From positions 62,001 to 126,000 of the forward strand of contig JBQMRO010000044.1 in NCBI GenBank assembly GCA_052174475.1: a stretch of DNA of 64,000 nt. The letters are read 5' to 3'. This DNA is from Arsenophonus sp052174475. Its GTDB lineage: Bacteria; Pseudomonadota; Gammaproteobacteria; Enterobacterales; Enterobacteriaceae. Shown piece by piece: positions 32,202-42,689 of the stretch; position 1 is the stretch's first letter, and each line of letters starts with the position of its first letter. The position numbers and the translations under genes were made by a program. The notes below the pieces were generated by a model. That model was given only the letters and a program-made list of their open reading frames with translations. It searched no databases and was not told the DNA's origin.

Positions 32202-33761
32202 ATGCCATTAATAAAACCTTCACCATTAAGGCCGAAGGAAATTGCTGCCATTGATCTTGGCTCTAATAGCTTTCATATGATTGTTGCGCGAATTGTTAAT
32301 GGTGCCTTACAGATTTTAACTCGCATTAAAAAACGCGTTCATCTAGCTGATGGCTTAGATAAGCATAATAAATTAAGTGAAAAATCAATTCAGCGTGCCT
32401 TAATATGCTTAGCACTTTTTGCTGAACGCTTACAAGGTTTTGCTGCTGATAACGTTTGTATTGTTGGGACTCATGTCTTACGAGAATCAGTTAATATCAA
32501 AGAATTTCTGCAGCAAGCTAAAACCATTATACCCTACCAAATTAAAATTATTTCAGGCCACGAAGAAGCGCGACTAATTTTTATGGGAGTTGAGCATACT
32601 CAGTCAGAAAAATGTCGGAAATTAGTAATTGATATTGGTGGTGGTTCAACGGAACTTATTATTGGTGAAGATTTTAAGCCTTTATTAATGGAAAGTTGTG
32701 AGATGGGGTGTGTCAGTTATGCCAACAAATTTTTTGCTAATAAAATAATTAATGAAACTAATTTTGAGCGTGCTTATTTGGCTAGTTGGAAAAAACTAGA
32801 AAATCTTGCTTGCCAATATCAAATGCAAGGTTGGGACTATGCTTATGGCTGCTCAGGAACCATAAAAGCAATCCATGAAGTGCTGTGCCAGTTCGGTTAT
32901 TCAGATGGTGTTATTACCCATGAGCGCTTAATCAAAATAAAAAAATTAGTACTAAAATATAAAAATTTTAAGTTACTTGCTCTACCCGGCTTATCGGCAG
33001 AGCGTGTTCATGTTTTTGTTCCTGGATTAGCCATTTTATGTAGTATATTTGATGCTCTACAAATCAAGCAATTAACTATATCTGACAGTGCTTTACGTGA
33101 AGGGGTTCTCTATGAAATGCAAGGATGTTTTCGTCATCAAGACATTCGTCAGCGCACTGCATTAAGTTTAGCTGAACAGTATAATATTGACCAAGAACAA
33201 ACGCATCGAGTTTCAAAAACCGTAGAGATTCTTTATCAAGAATGGGAAAAACAAAACCTCAAATTGGCTAATTCAGAATTAAAAGTGCTACTTATCTGGG
33301 CAGCCATGTTATATGAAGTTGGATTAAATATTAATCATGATGGCTTGCATCATCACTCTGCTTATATTTTATATAATACCAATTTGCCAGGCTTTAACCA
33401 AGAGCAACAGTTTTTACTGGCAACATTTGTTAGATATCATAAAAAAAGCATTAAAGCTGATGAATTCCCTAAATTAAATCTATTTAAGAAAAAACAATAT
33501 TTACCTATGATTCAATTATTACGATTGGCTACTCTACTTAATAATCAACGTCAATCAACAACCACACCAAATTCGCTACGTTTAAAAACCAATCAAAATC
33601 ATTGGACACTCTACTTTCCTACTCATTATTTGCAGAAAAATGCGTTAGTATTGTTAGATTTAGAAAAAGAACAAAAATACTGGCATGAGGTGCCTGGCTG
33701 GAAATTAAAAATTAAAGAGGAATCTGATTTATATTTTAGTATATTACAAATTAAAATTTAA
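32202..33761 (+). CDS. ppx: Exopolyphosphatase / guanosine pentaphosphatase
   Basis: Removes terminal phosphate from polyphosphate and converts pppGpp to ppGpp. The product has 519 residues (E. coli 513). The ASKHA-fold phosphate loops are AIDLGSNSFHMIVAR near residue 16 and DIGGGSTELIIG near residue 147. EEARLIFMGVEH and GCSGTIKAI are also kept. An HD-like C-terminal domain follows. It forms an operon with ppk, opposing it in polyphosphate metabolism. Downstream is an mgtE remnant, an order known from Proteus and its relatives. The lysine-rich C-terminus suggests drift but the frame is complete. Confidence 0.95.
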   Translation: MPLIKPSPLRPKEIAAIDLGSNSFHMIVARIVNGALQILTRIKKRVHLADGLDKHNKLSEKSIQRALICLALFAERLQGFAADNVCIVGTHVLRESVNIKEFLQQAKTIIPYQIKIISGHEEARLIFMGVEHTQSEKCRKLVIDIGGGSTELIIGEDFKPLLMESCEMGCVSYANKFFANKIINETNFERAYLASWKKLENLACQYQMQGWDYAYGCSGTIKAIHEVLCQFGYSDGVITHERLIKIKKLVLKYKNFKLLALPGLSAERVHVFVPGLAILCSIFDALQIKQLTISDSALREGVLYEMQGCFRHQDIRQRTALSLAEQYNIDQEQTHRVSKTVEILYQEWEKQNLKLANSELKVLLIWAAMLYEVGLNINHDGLHHHSAYILYNTNLPGFNQEQQFLLATFVRYHKKSIKADEFPKLNLFKKKQYLPMIQLLRLATLLNNQRQSTTTPNSLRLKTNQNHWTLYFPTHYLQKNALVLLDLEKEQKYWHEVPGWKLKIKEESDLYFSILQIKI

Positions 33762-34149
33762 CAATAAAAAATTTAATTTAATTGCTTGATTTTTATTTAA
33801 TAACTTATCTGCCCTGCTATTGACATTGATTGCATCACCAATGTATGCATTTAATCGAAAGTCACTAAAAATGACAATATCTTACAAATAAATTAAGACT
33901 ATCAGTATTTAAGGATAACCATATCTCAACCAACCTTTTCATTAAAAATTACTTCACTTATTAAGCCAGCTTTAACAAAAGCTAGCATAAATTGGAAAGA
34001 TATTTTCATTCTTTTATGGGAAATTAAAAGAAGATTAAAATCGTATAATCTAAGATGAGAAATAATAAGGCTTATTTTATCTATTAAAACACGATAAATT
34101 TTGAATTTATTATCGGGAAACCTAATTTTAGACTAAAAACCGTTCAACA

Positions 34150-34860
34150 TTATCTATCTAAGAATGGTAAATGCCACACCATGAGGCAACTAATAAAATT
34201 TTTATTGTTGATATAAAAAATTGCTTACAGAGAAAGGAGCTGCTATTAACGACGACTTCAGTTGCATCACTAACAAAAATAATAACTGATGTGATAAAAA
34301 TTGCTACAGTAAATTTTTTACCTGACGAAAAAGCAGAAGACACTACGAATGCTTTTGCATGATATGATTTTATCTAAGTGACTGTGCTTGATAATATTGG
34401 GTTTATTAATGAGGATACCTAGTCGTTGAAGATATAATTAATAATTTTAATGAAGAAAGTGGATGGTAATATTAGATACATGGTAGGATTAATTCTGAAG
34501 AATATGCTTACACCTATTTGGCAAACAATAAAACTTGCTGGACTTTGGCCTTGCTATTGACCTCTGTATATTTCTTTTATTTCCTCAGGAAATGAATGCA
34601 TTCAAAATACTATTCCAACAATTTCTTGCATTGCAAACACTATTCCTATTGTTGCAGGCATTAGTAGCAATACTGGAAATTAAACTATCAACATGATTCT
34701 TCAGGAGATTGCCTTGTATTAAGTCTAAACCAGCAGTTTCTTATTTTGTTACTAACAGAATTAGGTGTGCCATCTAATTAATAGTATTGTTTTGGCAGGA
34801 TTATGGGATTGTCATTTATTTACTTTATAATAACATTTAGATAGATGCGATAATAATTTT
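34150..34860 (+). pseudogene. mgtE: mgtE remnant (magnesium transporter)
   Basis: Translation in several frames follows MgtE. A CBS-domain stretch reads IFIVDIKNCLQ and NFLPDEKAEDTTNAFA (family FLPDDDAEDTTTAF), with YDFI (family YDLI) next. The membrane part contains VAGISSNTGN followed by TINMI (family VAGIGGNTGNQTITMIVRA) and INSIVLAGLW. Stops interrupt all of it, and the N-domain between ppx and 34150 could not be recognised. The position directly after ppx is the usual one in Morganellaceae and Yersinia. Confidence 0.8.
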
Positions 34861-35318
34861 AGCTATATGATAGTAAACTTAATGATATACAGATTAATGG
34901 GCGTTATTTATCTCATTAATTATAGTAAATATCGATCGAGATTTATCCATTATCTCAAGTATAATGATAAATACAATTACTGATACTAGCAACTTCTTTA
35001 TTTTCTTAGGCTTGATAACTCTTTGTCTAATTTAAATCGTTAGTGCTAATCTCTTACCCTCTAATTACTGCAATATTAAAATAGCATCTTAAAATACAAC
35101 TTATTAAACTTCATTCTATCTCAATCTATTTATGTTAAAATCAAGTTTTTTCTATCTATAAATTTAAAAAAATAGCAAATTAATCTTTTTACATAGTTAA
35201 AACAGAATGGATTTTTATTTAAATTCTATTCTTTATTTTACTAGTTATTGATTTAATCAAAATTAAATAAACCAATGATTTCTGCTATTTAAAGATTATC
35301 CAGAGTAAGGTAAAATAT
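34861..35318. other. Gene-free spacer after the mgtE remnant
   Basis: About 450 AT-rich bases between the last recognisable MgtE segment and an IS256 copy. The start may still hold the final MgtE helix. No other signal is seen. Confidence 0.4.
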
Positions 35319-36718
35319 GGGAGTTATGATCATTTCTGGTGTATGGGTTTTCGAAGCAAGTAACGGTGGTATATTCTTCTAATTGATTTTGTAGATAATT
35401 TCAAGAACAGAGAGATGATATGCCATGAAAAGTTCTACTCTACCAGATACCCCAAAACCAAATATAATCTGTGATCCCTTACATTAACTCATTCATAATT
35501 AATGTGCCTGGCAAGCTGATAGGCATCGTTGTTGAGACGGAGCTTAAAGCCTATACTGCAACAACATGCTAAACACCTCATTATCTATGAATGTCATCCA
35601 TAATGATTATGTGCCACATCGAATCCTATAAACTGCTATTGGTATGTTGAGATTAAAATGCCTACAGTTAACTGGACCTGTAGCGGTAATGGAGTATACT
35701 TCAACAACTCATTATTACGGCCTTATCTGAAGTGTGCAAAAGCGGGAAGAATTGCTACCATGACTGTCTATCTGTGAGGTATATCTACCGATGATTTCAC
35801 AAAACTCTGGTAGCGATTCTTGGTGAAGAAAGTGCATGGTCTCTCTAAGGTACTTTCAGTAGACTGAAAGACCGATGTCTTTAATAGCATCGGCAATAGA
35901 AGTGCCACCTACATAATTTAAGCAATACGCCTAAGGTTTTTTTCTTGGTTGATGACATAATTGTCCTATCAGGCAATGTGATCACATTGCCTGCTACTCA
36001 TTATTGGCGAAACTGCGCATGAATGTAAGGAGCTCGTTACGATCTAAGATACATATTGAAAGTTATAAGCAAACTGGGCTAAACTTTTCAATGGCTATTC
36101 TGGTGAGCGGGTTTCTTAACTATATCTCCCAAGCTTACTACCGAGATGGGGGTACACTCTTGGTTTTTGGAATGCAATGGCAAAGATATCTATGGGAACG
36201 CAACACCAACGCGCTTATTGGTACATAAAACAGCTAATATGCCGTCTTCACTCTAAAAAAGGCATGCAGCACCGAAAGTTAAGGGTGAGCTGCGGGAGAT
36301 TTAGCTAGTAGAGAGCTACAATGTCGCTAATAAAGCTATTAATGTTTTGTTGAAATCTTTTCAGCATATCGTTCAAGCGATGAGGATACTGAAGAAAGTT
36401 TAAGAAGAACTGTTTTCATTCTACGGACTTCCTATCAGGAAACTGGAAAAATAAGAACGACGAATATAATTGAATAGGCTTTTGTGACAGTGAAGCTGTG
36501 AAGCCGATGCACGAAGTACTGTGGCTCAAGAAAAACAACACTTTCAATAGTATTGAAGCTCATATAATATGTTCAAAAACTAGAATTGACTAAAGTGATT
36601 TATGATCTTCTGCTGTACTAGTGATAAATAACATTCAATTTAAAGATGGAGAATAGATTCATTAAGGATCTGAGTGAACGTAGCCTGATCTACCATATAC
36701 TAGATTTACTAAAAATTT
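35319..36718 (+). mobile_element. Decayed IS256-family element, plus strand
   Basis: One of the most complete copies, about 1.4 kb. It runs from gttatgatcatttctggtg, through the N-terminal tract near 35480-35540, to the C-terminal tract near 36440-36500, where AAGAACGACGAATATAATTG can be read as an eroded RTTNPIES. It ends ctagatttactaaaa. Multiple stops. The open frame at 36004-36228 is a by-product of decay. Confidence 0.85.
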
Positions 36719-36730
36719 AGGATGAAAAAA

Positions 36731-36780
36731 TATTTATTTTTATATTTATATTTATATTTATATTTATAATTATATTTATA
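36731..36780. repeat. (TTTATA)n short tandem repeat
   Basis: About eight imperfect copies of the hexamer TTTATA just after the end of an IS256 remnant. This is likely replication slippage in AT-rich sequence. It has no coding context. Confidence 0.85.
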
Positions 36781-36884
36781 AAGAAAATTACTATAAAACA
36801 CCAAATGATTTGTTATTATTCCTAAATGATGTACAGATAACTATCTTCTATATATAACGATATCATTATTTTTAAAATTAAATA

Positions 36885-37740
36885 TTTGCCTCTAGATCAT
36901 TTAAAACTCTTATCGCACACCCATATTCATAATAATAGGCTACTGAGAAATATAGTTGAGCAAAGTTTTCATGATGATAAAACTACCTCGTTAGATAGTT
37001 ACATTCAAGATAATTTATGGTTTTATTAAATAATTCAAGTTTAACTTGAAACTAATCTTTCATAGACTACAATAGAGCTATACTAACCAATACTGATTGG
37101 TATATTTCTGGTTATATAACCAGAAATATTAATGTAGACTAATCTCAATCTCCTAACTAGGATTAAAATGATATCTTTTCAGATTATCTACTATGCATCA
37201 ATTAAATCCCTAGTCCATACCATTTCTTTAAGAATGGTTCATCGGGATAAGTCGATGTTCTATATCAAGCTCTGCACACAAACAGGTAACTTCCTGTTTT
37301 CCAGTGGCTAAATGTCTTTATAGAGTAAAAGGCGATCTATAAATTCTTTGCTATTTTATAAGTATTAATAGATGTGTCCATGGAACATTTTTAGTTAAGA
37401 TCACATAAAAAGAGCTGAGCATTGTGGACAGTCTTATCCTTGTAAAGATAGATAAAGCCCATTGAGTAATGCGATCTATACTATACCTACGAAAAGATAA
37501 CGTCGTAAATCTCCATTTAGCATTTGTGAAAGATATCTACATCTATCTGCAGATTAACTCAGGCTTATAGCTTTTAAATGCTTTATGCTTCGGCTTTGTA
37601 GTCCTATCCCTGCATCATCTTATGCAAATTTTCCCTACTGTTCCTGCGTAAACAGAGTTCAGGCTAGATCGAAATAGAATAGGGTTCAAGAATTCGCGGG
37701 GGTTTTGCCAGCAGATCATTGAGATGAAAAAGTATTTTTT
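36885..37740 (-). mobile_element. Decayed IS481-family element, minus strand
   Basis: Minus-strand translation gives KPKHKAFKSYKPE followed by a stretch read as TLSFRR and then ITQWAL, which matches the IS481 integrase core (KPFKAYEPGYVHVDVKYLPQ...RRYLFVAIDRATRWV). The tract near 37050 matches 49660-49700 of the second copy, in the C-terminal part of the transposase. Frames are broken throughout. It truncates the trpE remnant that follows. Confidence 0.75.
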
Positions 37741-37789
37741 GGTTTTTCAACCATTATTTATATTGTTATCGTTTTTATTGAGCACTAAA

Positions 37790-38430
37790 AGGTATTACTA
37801 TTTCAGCTACAATTGCTAATGGTAATAGTGGTTTCTGACATTTCGTAATAATTATTTGATTAGGGTTTAATATAAAATTAGCAATAGATCATTTTACTGA
37901 CTATTTTAGTGCTTAATCAGAAAGATAATGTTCAGGTAAATACAAATAATAATCAAAACAACGATTTGATTTTACTAGCATCGATAAATGTTCAAAACAA
38001 GTAACTAAATCGTAGAAGAATAACCTAACTAACATAATTTTTTCTGCATCAATATGTTATTTTTAGTTAAATCATAAATTAAACGTAGCGCATCAAACGA
38101 TCATGTTTCTTTTAACTGTCTGTCTTCGTCAAAATATAGCTTTATATTGAGATAAAATAACTATTAATTGCCAATCCAATTGGATCTTTCTAATTTATCG
38201 GATCACACTAATAAAAATATAGCTTAATAATGAATTTCCATTAGAGACAACATTAATTGGTGGTAAAATAACTTGCTATTGGTTAACAATTATTGTTAAT
38301 GTACTGATTATAATCAGTACAGTTTGTAGATTTTTCTTACTACCAACAGTGGTAGACTTTAACAATAAGTGGTGCTTGCATGAGCGTGATTTCTGCACAA
38401 ATGATAAAATATCAGATAAGGTTTAGATTG
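37790..38430 (-). pseudogene. trpE: trpE remnant (anthranilate synthase component I), 5' part
   Basis: Minus-strand translation matches the N-terminal domain of E. coli TrpE. VGSKKNLQTVLIIISTLTII corresponds to IDSKDDLKSLLLVDSALRIT. The tract near 38100 reads FDALRLIYDL (E. coli FDAFRLLQNL). Then FFYDLVTCFEHLSML and YYLYLPEH match FSYDLVAGFEDLPQL and FCFYLAETL. Several frameshifts are needed. The gene stops near residue 215 where the IS481 remnant begins, so the catalytic half is gone. trpE divergent from trpH is the E. coli arrangement. Loss predicts no de novo tryptophan synthesis unless another copy exists. Confidence 0.85.
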
Positions 38431-38600
38431 ATAATTAATTTTATTCTCTAATATGCTAAAAATTATTTGATTAACTCTTATGTTGTCTATATTTCTTGCC
38501 TTTCATATTATTTTTCTTTATTTATAATAGACCTTTTTATGATGAATCTTGTCTTGGTGTGTTGCGTTATTTATACACAAAAAGCATCATTTCATTTAAG

Positions 38601-38641
38601 AATATTTTATCATCAACAAATTTTGTTGATGATAAAATATT
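38601..38641. repeat. 41-bp perfect palindrome between trpE and trpH remnants
   Basis: Two 20-base arms in perfect inverted repeat around one central base: the left arm starts aatattttat and ends catcaacaaa. No other inverted repeat in the window is as long and perfect. It lies in the divergent region where the trp operon promoter and leader would be. It lacks a T tract and the trp operator motif. Confidence 0.9.
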
Positions 38642-38824
38642 AATATAATTTTGATTTTTCTCGCATTATATCAATAACAAATTAACTATATTACTAATCA
38701 TTTTATGATTAAACTAGATCAATAGGATTGAATTAAGTTTATGACCACTAAAAATTTTTCTGCAATTCTCACCAATAAATAGGGTGAAGTTTTGGAAAAA
38801 GATAATGATAATATGTCTATTATT

Positions 38825-39660
38825 ATGATGCAATAGTCATATAAAAGCTTCTGATGAAGATTTGATACCATCAAAATTAGTATATAGACTGGCACTGATG
38901 AGAGTAGATGTATTAGCGTTTACAATATGGTTAATGGAATTTAACCTGCAATATGGCAGTTTATTAATAAAAAGTATGCGATAACATTAGAAATGGGCCC
39001 GTGTCCCGATGGTAAAATTTTTACCATTTGATAAAAATTTGAAATTCATATTTGATAGTCTTAATATTAATTTGGAAAAAAATTCTCTTAATATTTACTT
39101 GAAATATAAAACAGTAGGACGTAATTAACATGGGTGGGATTTATGCTATAAATTAGCATAATTCAGTATTCTTGATACTTTTAGGAAAATGCTAAAGCTT
39201 ATGTTGAAAAAAGAACAGTTAACATATAATCATTGCCATGATTATATCATTGATTATACTAAATAAAAAGTATCGCTATGCTTTTAAAATATTTAATACA
39301 AGGTAAACTAGATTACGTTTTACCCGATTGATGTAAGTTTTATTAAGCAATGGACTCTACCTATCAATAGATAGGTGTTGTTATTCTAGCAGAACTTGGT
39401 CATAATAACCTATTGGAAAAATAGCAAATAGGTTTTTTTTATTTTAAACACCAACAAGGTGATATTATCAAAGTTCTTTGATACCAAGATCGCCGGATAA
39501 ACAAAAAATTAATTAAATTAGATAGCTATCTGATTCATATGTTTCAGTCGGTTCTGATTTTCATCGCCATTATCTCTGGAATGGCTAGATAGAACCATTT
39601 GGTTGTGAACAGGCGTTATTCTTATTTGGTAACGCGTCAATGAAATAGGGGATTATTGTT
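38825..39660 (+). pseudogene. rnm: trpH (rnm, RNase AM) remnant
   Basis: PHP-family nuclease YciV/TrpH. The N-terminal tract reads SHIKASDEDLIPSKLVYR and LMRVDVLAF, matching SHTTASDGCLTPEALVHR and EMRVGTLAI. The C-terminal tract near 39545 reads SVGSDFHRHYLW (family SQGSDFHQPCPW) and then EPFGCEQALFLF. Stops and shifts intervene, and the TDHD metal motif is lost. The order trpE(-), trpH(+), yciO(+), rluB(+) is exactly enterobacterial. Confidence 0.8.
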
Positions 39661-39770
39661 CAGCCTTAAATATTATATAATAAGTAAGTAAATTACTGAT
39701 ATAAAATAATTTAATTTTAAGTTTAATTAAATTAAATAGTTTTAAGTAAATTATAGAAAAGAGAATATGC

Positions 39771-40394
39771 ATGGGACAATCTCTTCATATTCACCCATAA
39801 AATCCACAACTTTGATTAATCAGTCAAGATATAGTGTTTTTAAACAAAGACGATATTATTGTTTATTCAACTTATTTTGAATACAAAATTAAAAGTAAGT
39901 TAAATAACAAAAATTCATTTATGTAAATTTGCCGCCTATCTCAATTAGATTCTCGTTACAATTTTACCTTGATTTGTCATGATTTATTCGAAATAATTGA
40001 ATACGCCTATTTAGATAATCCGCTGTTTAAACTGATTAAAATAGTATATCAGGTCATTACACTTTTACTTCACATGCAATAAAGAACTTCTACGTCAAAT
40101 AATAAATAAAAAAATATAAAACAAATATGGAGAGTACATTATTTCTAATAATCTGATTATAAGAGATCTACTTGACGGAATTGTCTAACCTTTATTTATT
40201 ACTAGCTTAATATTATCTAACGACAATTTTATACAGTCTTCAGTAGAGAAGATCGAAAGTTTAATTTACCAACAAATTGATTTTTATCATAATACTGGTT
40301 TTAAGTAAAAACCAACTACTGTAGTTAATTTAACGAGAGAGTAAGCTGGATATTATCCTGATTAGGAATAGGTTGTATGATAGCATTCGAATAA
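39771..40394 (+). pseudogene. yciO: yciO remnant (Sua5/YrdC-like protein)
   Basis: Starts MGQSLHIHP (E. coli MSQFFYIHPDNP). It continues through ICRLSQLDSRYNFTLICHDLFEI (family ICRIRQLPDGHNFTLMCRDLSEL) and ends near LGIGCM before a stop at 40394. Overall length is close to that of the intact gene, but in-frame stops occur from the first line on. Its position between trpH and rluB fits E. coli, apart from yciQ. Confidence 0.85.
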
Positions 40395-40500
40395 AAAGGT
40401 ATAGATGAGGTTAATAGAAAACAGTATATAATAACCAAAGTTTATTTTTTATTTGTTTTCATAAAAAAGGCATATGAAAATGATACAAAAGGTTTACGCT

Positions 40501-41456
40501 ATGAAGGTTAAAAAACAGAAAAGTGAAAAATTACAAAAAGTACTTGCTCGTTGTGGTTATAGTTCGCGCAGGGAATAGAAAATTTTATTCAATCCGGCAG
40601 AATCAGTGTTGATAGTCAATTAGCGACCTTGGGTGATTGAACAGAAGTTAAACCTAATATTAAAATCCGTTTAGATGGTCATTTTTTGAAGATCAAAGAA
40701 GCGGAGAAAGCCATTTGTTAGATCTTAGCTTATTATAAGCCGGAAGGTGAACTATCTACTTATCATTATCAAGAAGGACGTTTAACCATATTTGATCGCT
40801 TACCTAAATTAAAGACCGCTCGCTGGATTGCGATAGGACGTTTAGATGTAAATACCTGTGGTTTATTACTATTTACTACAGATGGGGAACTGGTTAATCG
40901 TTTAATGCATCCATGCCATAAGGTTGAACGTGAATATGCAGTTCGTGTTTTTGGTCAAATTAATGATGCTAAAATTCGTCAATTGACCAAAGGTGTTCAA
41001 TTAGAAGATGGTAAAGCTAATTTTAAGAAGCTTACGTTTTGTGGAGAAGAAGGTAAGAATCAATGGTTTAATGTTACTTTAACTGAAAGTCGTAATCATG
41101 AAGTAAGGCGTCCATGGGAATCTGTAGGTATGCAAGTCAGCCGTCTTATCCGTATCCGTTATGGTGATATTTATTTACCAAGAGGATTACCTAGAGAAGA
41201 GTGGATAAAATTATGTTTAGATCAGATTAATTATTTGCATCAACTTGTTGATCTTAAGGGTGAAGCAACCAGTAAAATGTCGGTTGAGCAAGATAGACGT
41301 AATATTAAAGCAAATCAGATCTGTCGTGCTGTAAAACAGCATACACAAGTTTCCTTAATAAGGGTTGTAAATAAAAGAGAAATAGGCACCTCTAAAGGGT
41401 GCAATACATTTTCTAGTAAAGTACGAGATAAAATTAAAGGCAATATTATTGCCTAA
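40501..41456 (+). pseudogene. rluB: rluB, 23S rRNA pseudouridine synthase, recently broken
   Basis: Would modify U2605 of 23S rRNA. The length and sequence follow E. coli RluB: SEKLQKVLAR at the start, the catalytic block IGRLDVNTCGLLLFTT, then EREYAVRVFGQ and KANQICRAVK near the end. Three lesions precede the intact 183-codon tail at 40905-41456. One A is missing near 40575 (GGGAATAG where GGGAAATAG restores the frame), a TGA stands at 40638-40640 where CGA (Arg) is expected, and a TAG at 40719-40721. One further oddity is EVRRPWESVG for EVRRLWEAVG. The few lesions suggest recent loss. Confidence 0.9.
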
Positions 41457-41549
41457 TTTATCTGATCAATACTTTTTTAGATAAAAAAGTGGTTTATAAA
41501 TACAATTAATTAATTAATTAATTGAGACATTCCTTAGAGTAAGCTACCT

Positions 41550-41700
41550 CTTTCCAGATCATTATATAGACTTTCATCGCACACATTCATATTCATGGCA
41601 CAGGGCTACTAAGTGATATAGTTAAGACATAATATCATTATGATTACTTCCATCGTCAAGCAACATTACAGCATCTAAAATTAAAGTTCCTATTCAGACC
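41550..41700 (-). mobile_element. Short IS481 end fragment
   Basis: About 130 bp resembling 36885-37030, the terminal part of the IS481 remnant, at roughly two-thirds identity by eye (shared atcgcacac-cattcat and ggctacta-tgatatagtt). It is too short to place better. Confidence 0.45.
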
Positions 41701-41794
41701 AGAAAAACCTATGTTTACTTTAGCTAAATGTTATGGAATACCCGAATTTATCCTTGCTAAATGATAAAAAACGAGACGATACCAACCTTTGCTA

Positions 41795-42650
41795 GGTTAG
41801 CAAAGGTTATTGGTAAAAATCCATTATACTGTATAAATAATTTATTCTATAGAGAATAATCTAAAAAAGTAAACAGTTATATATATCAAAGAGATTTTTC
41901 CTTACTCCATGCCAAAATCTAAAGCTCCAACTTATTAGTTATCTCGGCGATAATTTATTGGATGATGTAGATTCATACATTAAATCCAATTCATTCCACT
42001 TTATCTTATCCATATTGTCATAGTGAACATCTTATCTGCTGTTGTATATTCATTAATGTTACAGTGATATTGTTACAAAATCTCCGATCACAGGAAAAGA
42101 TTTAATAATCTTACTCGAAATCTGCTGGCGGAGACTATATCACAAAAATATATGCTTTAGTTATTTGCGATGCATGTTGAATAGCTTGATTTTATGTGGA
42201 GTCAACGAAATAAATAGTCATTAATTTAAAACAGCGTTTAGATGGCGTCACTTCCTCTTCATGGTTAAGCGTCGACAGGTAATATAATGCACTAAGTGAT
42301 ATTGTTGAAGTGAACGAATATTTTCTTATAAAATCTTTAAAGAAAGGAGTTATATTTTACATAGAAAAAGCAGAAAACGCGAGAGAGAAAAAAGAAAAAA
42401 AAGAACGAATTTGCTATTATTAATCGACCGAGATTAATATGGGTTATGTGAACAATAAAACTCTTGAAAAGTTTAATGTAGAGTGCATTATTCATTTCCT
42501 TTAACAAATCATCAATAAAGAACTATCATTTGTTCATATGGAGCAAAATAATAAGAAACCTCTTCCATTAAAGATGAAATTAATTAGTATCGCCTAATAA
42601 GGTTGAGTAATCAGAGAATTATTGGTAAAAAATTCTACATTCATGAATGT
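41795..42650 (+). mobile_element. Decayed IS1595-family element, plus strand, truncated
   Basis: Begins with an inverted-repeat-like end (ggttagcaaaggttattgg). Near 42000 it reads FHFILSIL as in other copies, near 42220 FKTAFRWRH (family LKTAFRWRH), and near 42340 a KIFKERSYIL tract. It breaks off near 42650 within the C-terminal region, close to the start of an IS91 element. Confidence 0.75.
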
Positions 42651-42689
42651 AGCACACTATGGTATGAACAGTGCAACTATGCTGCTTAT

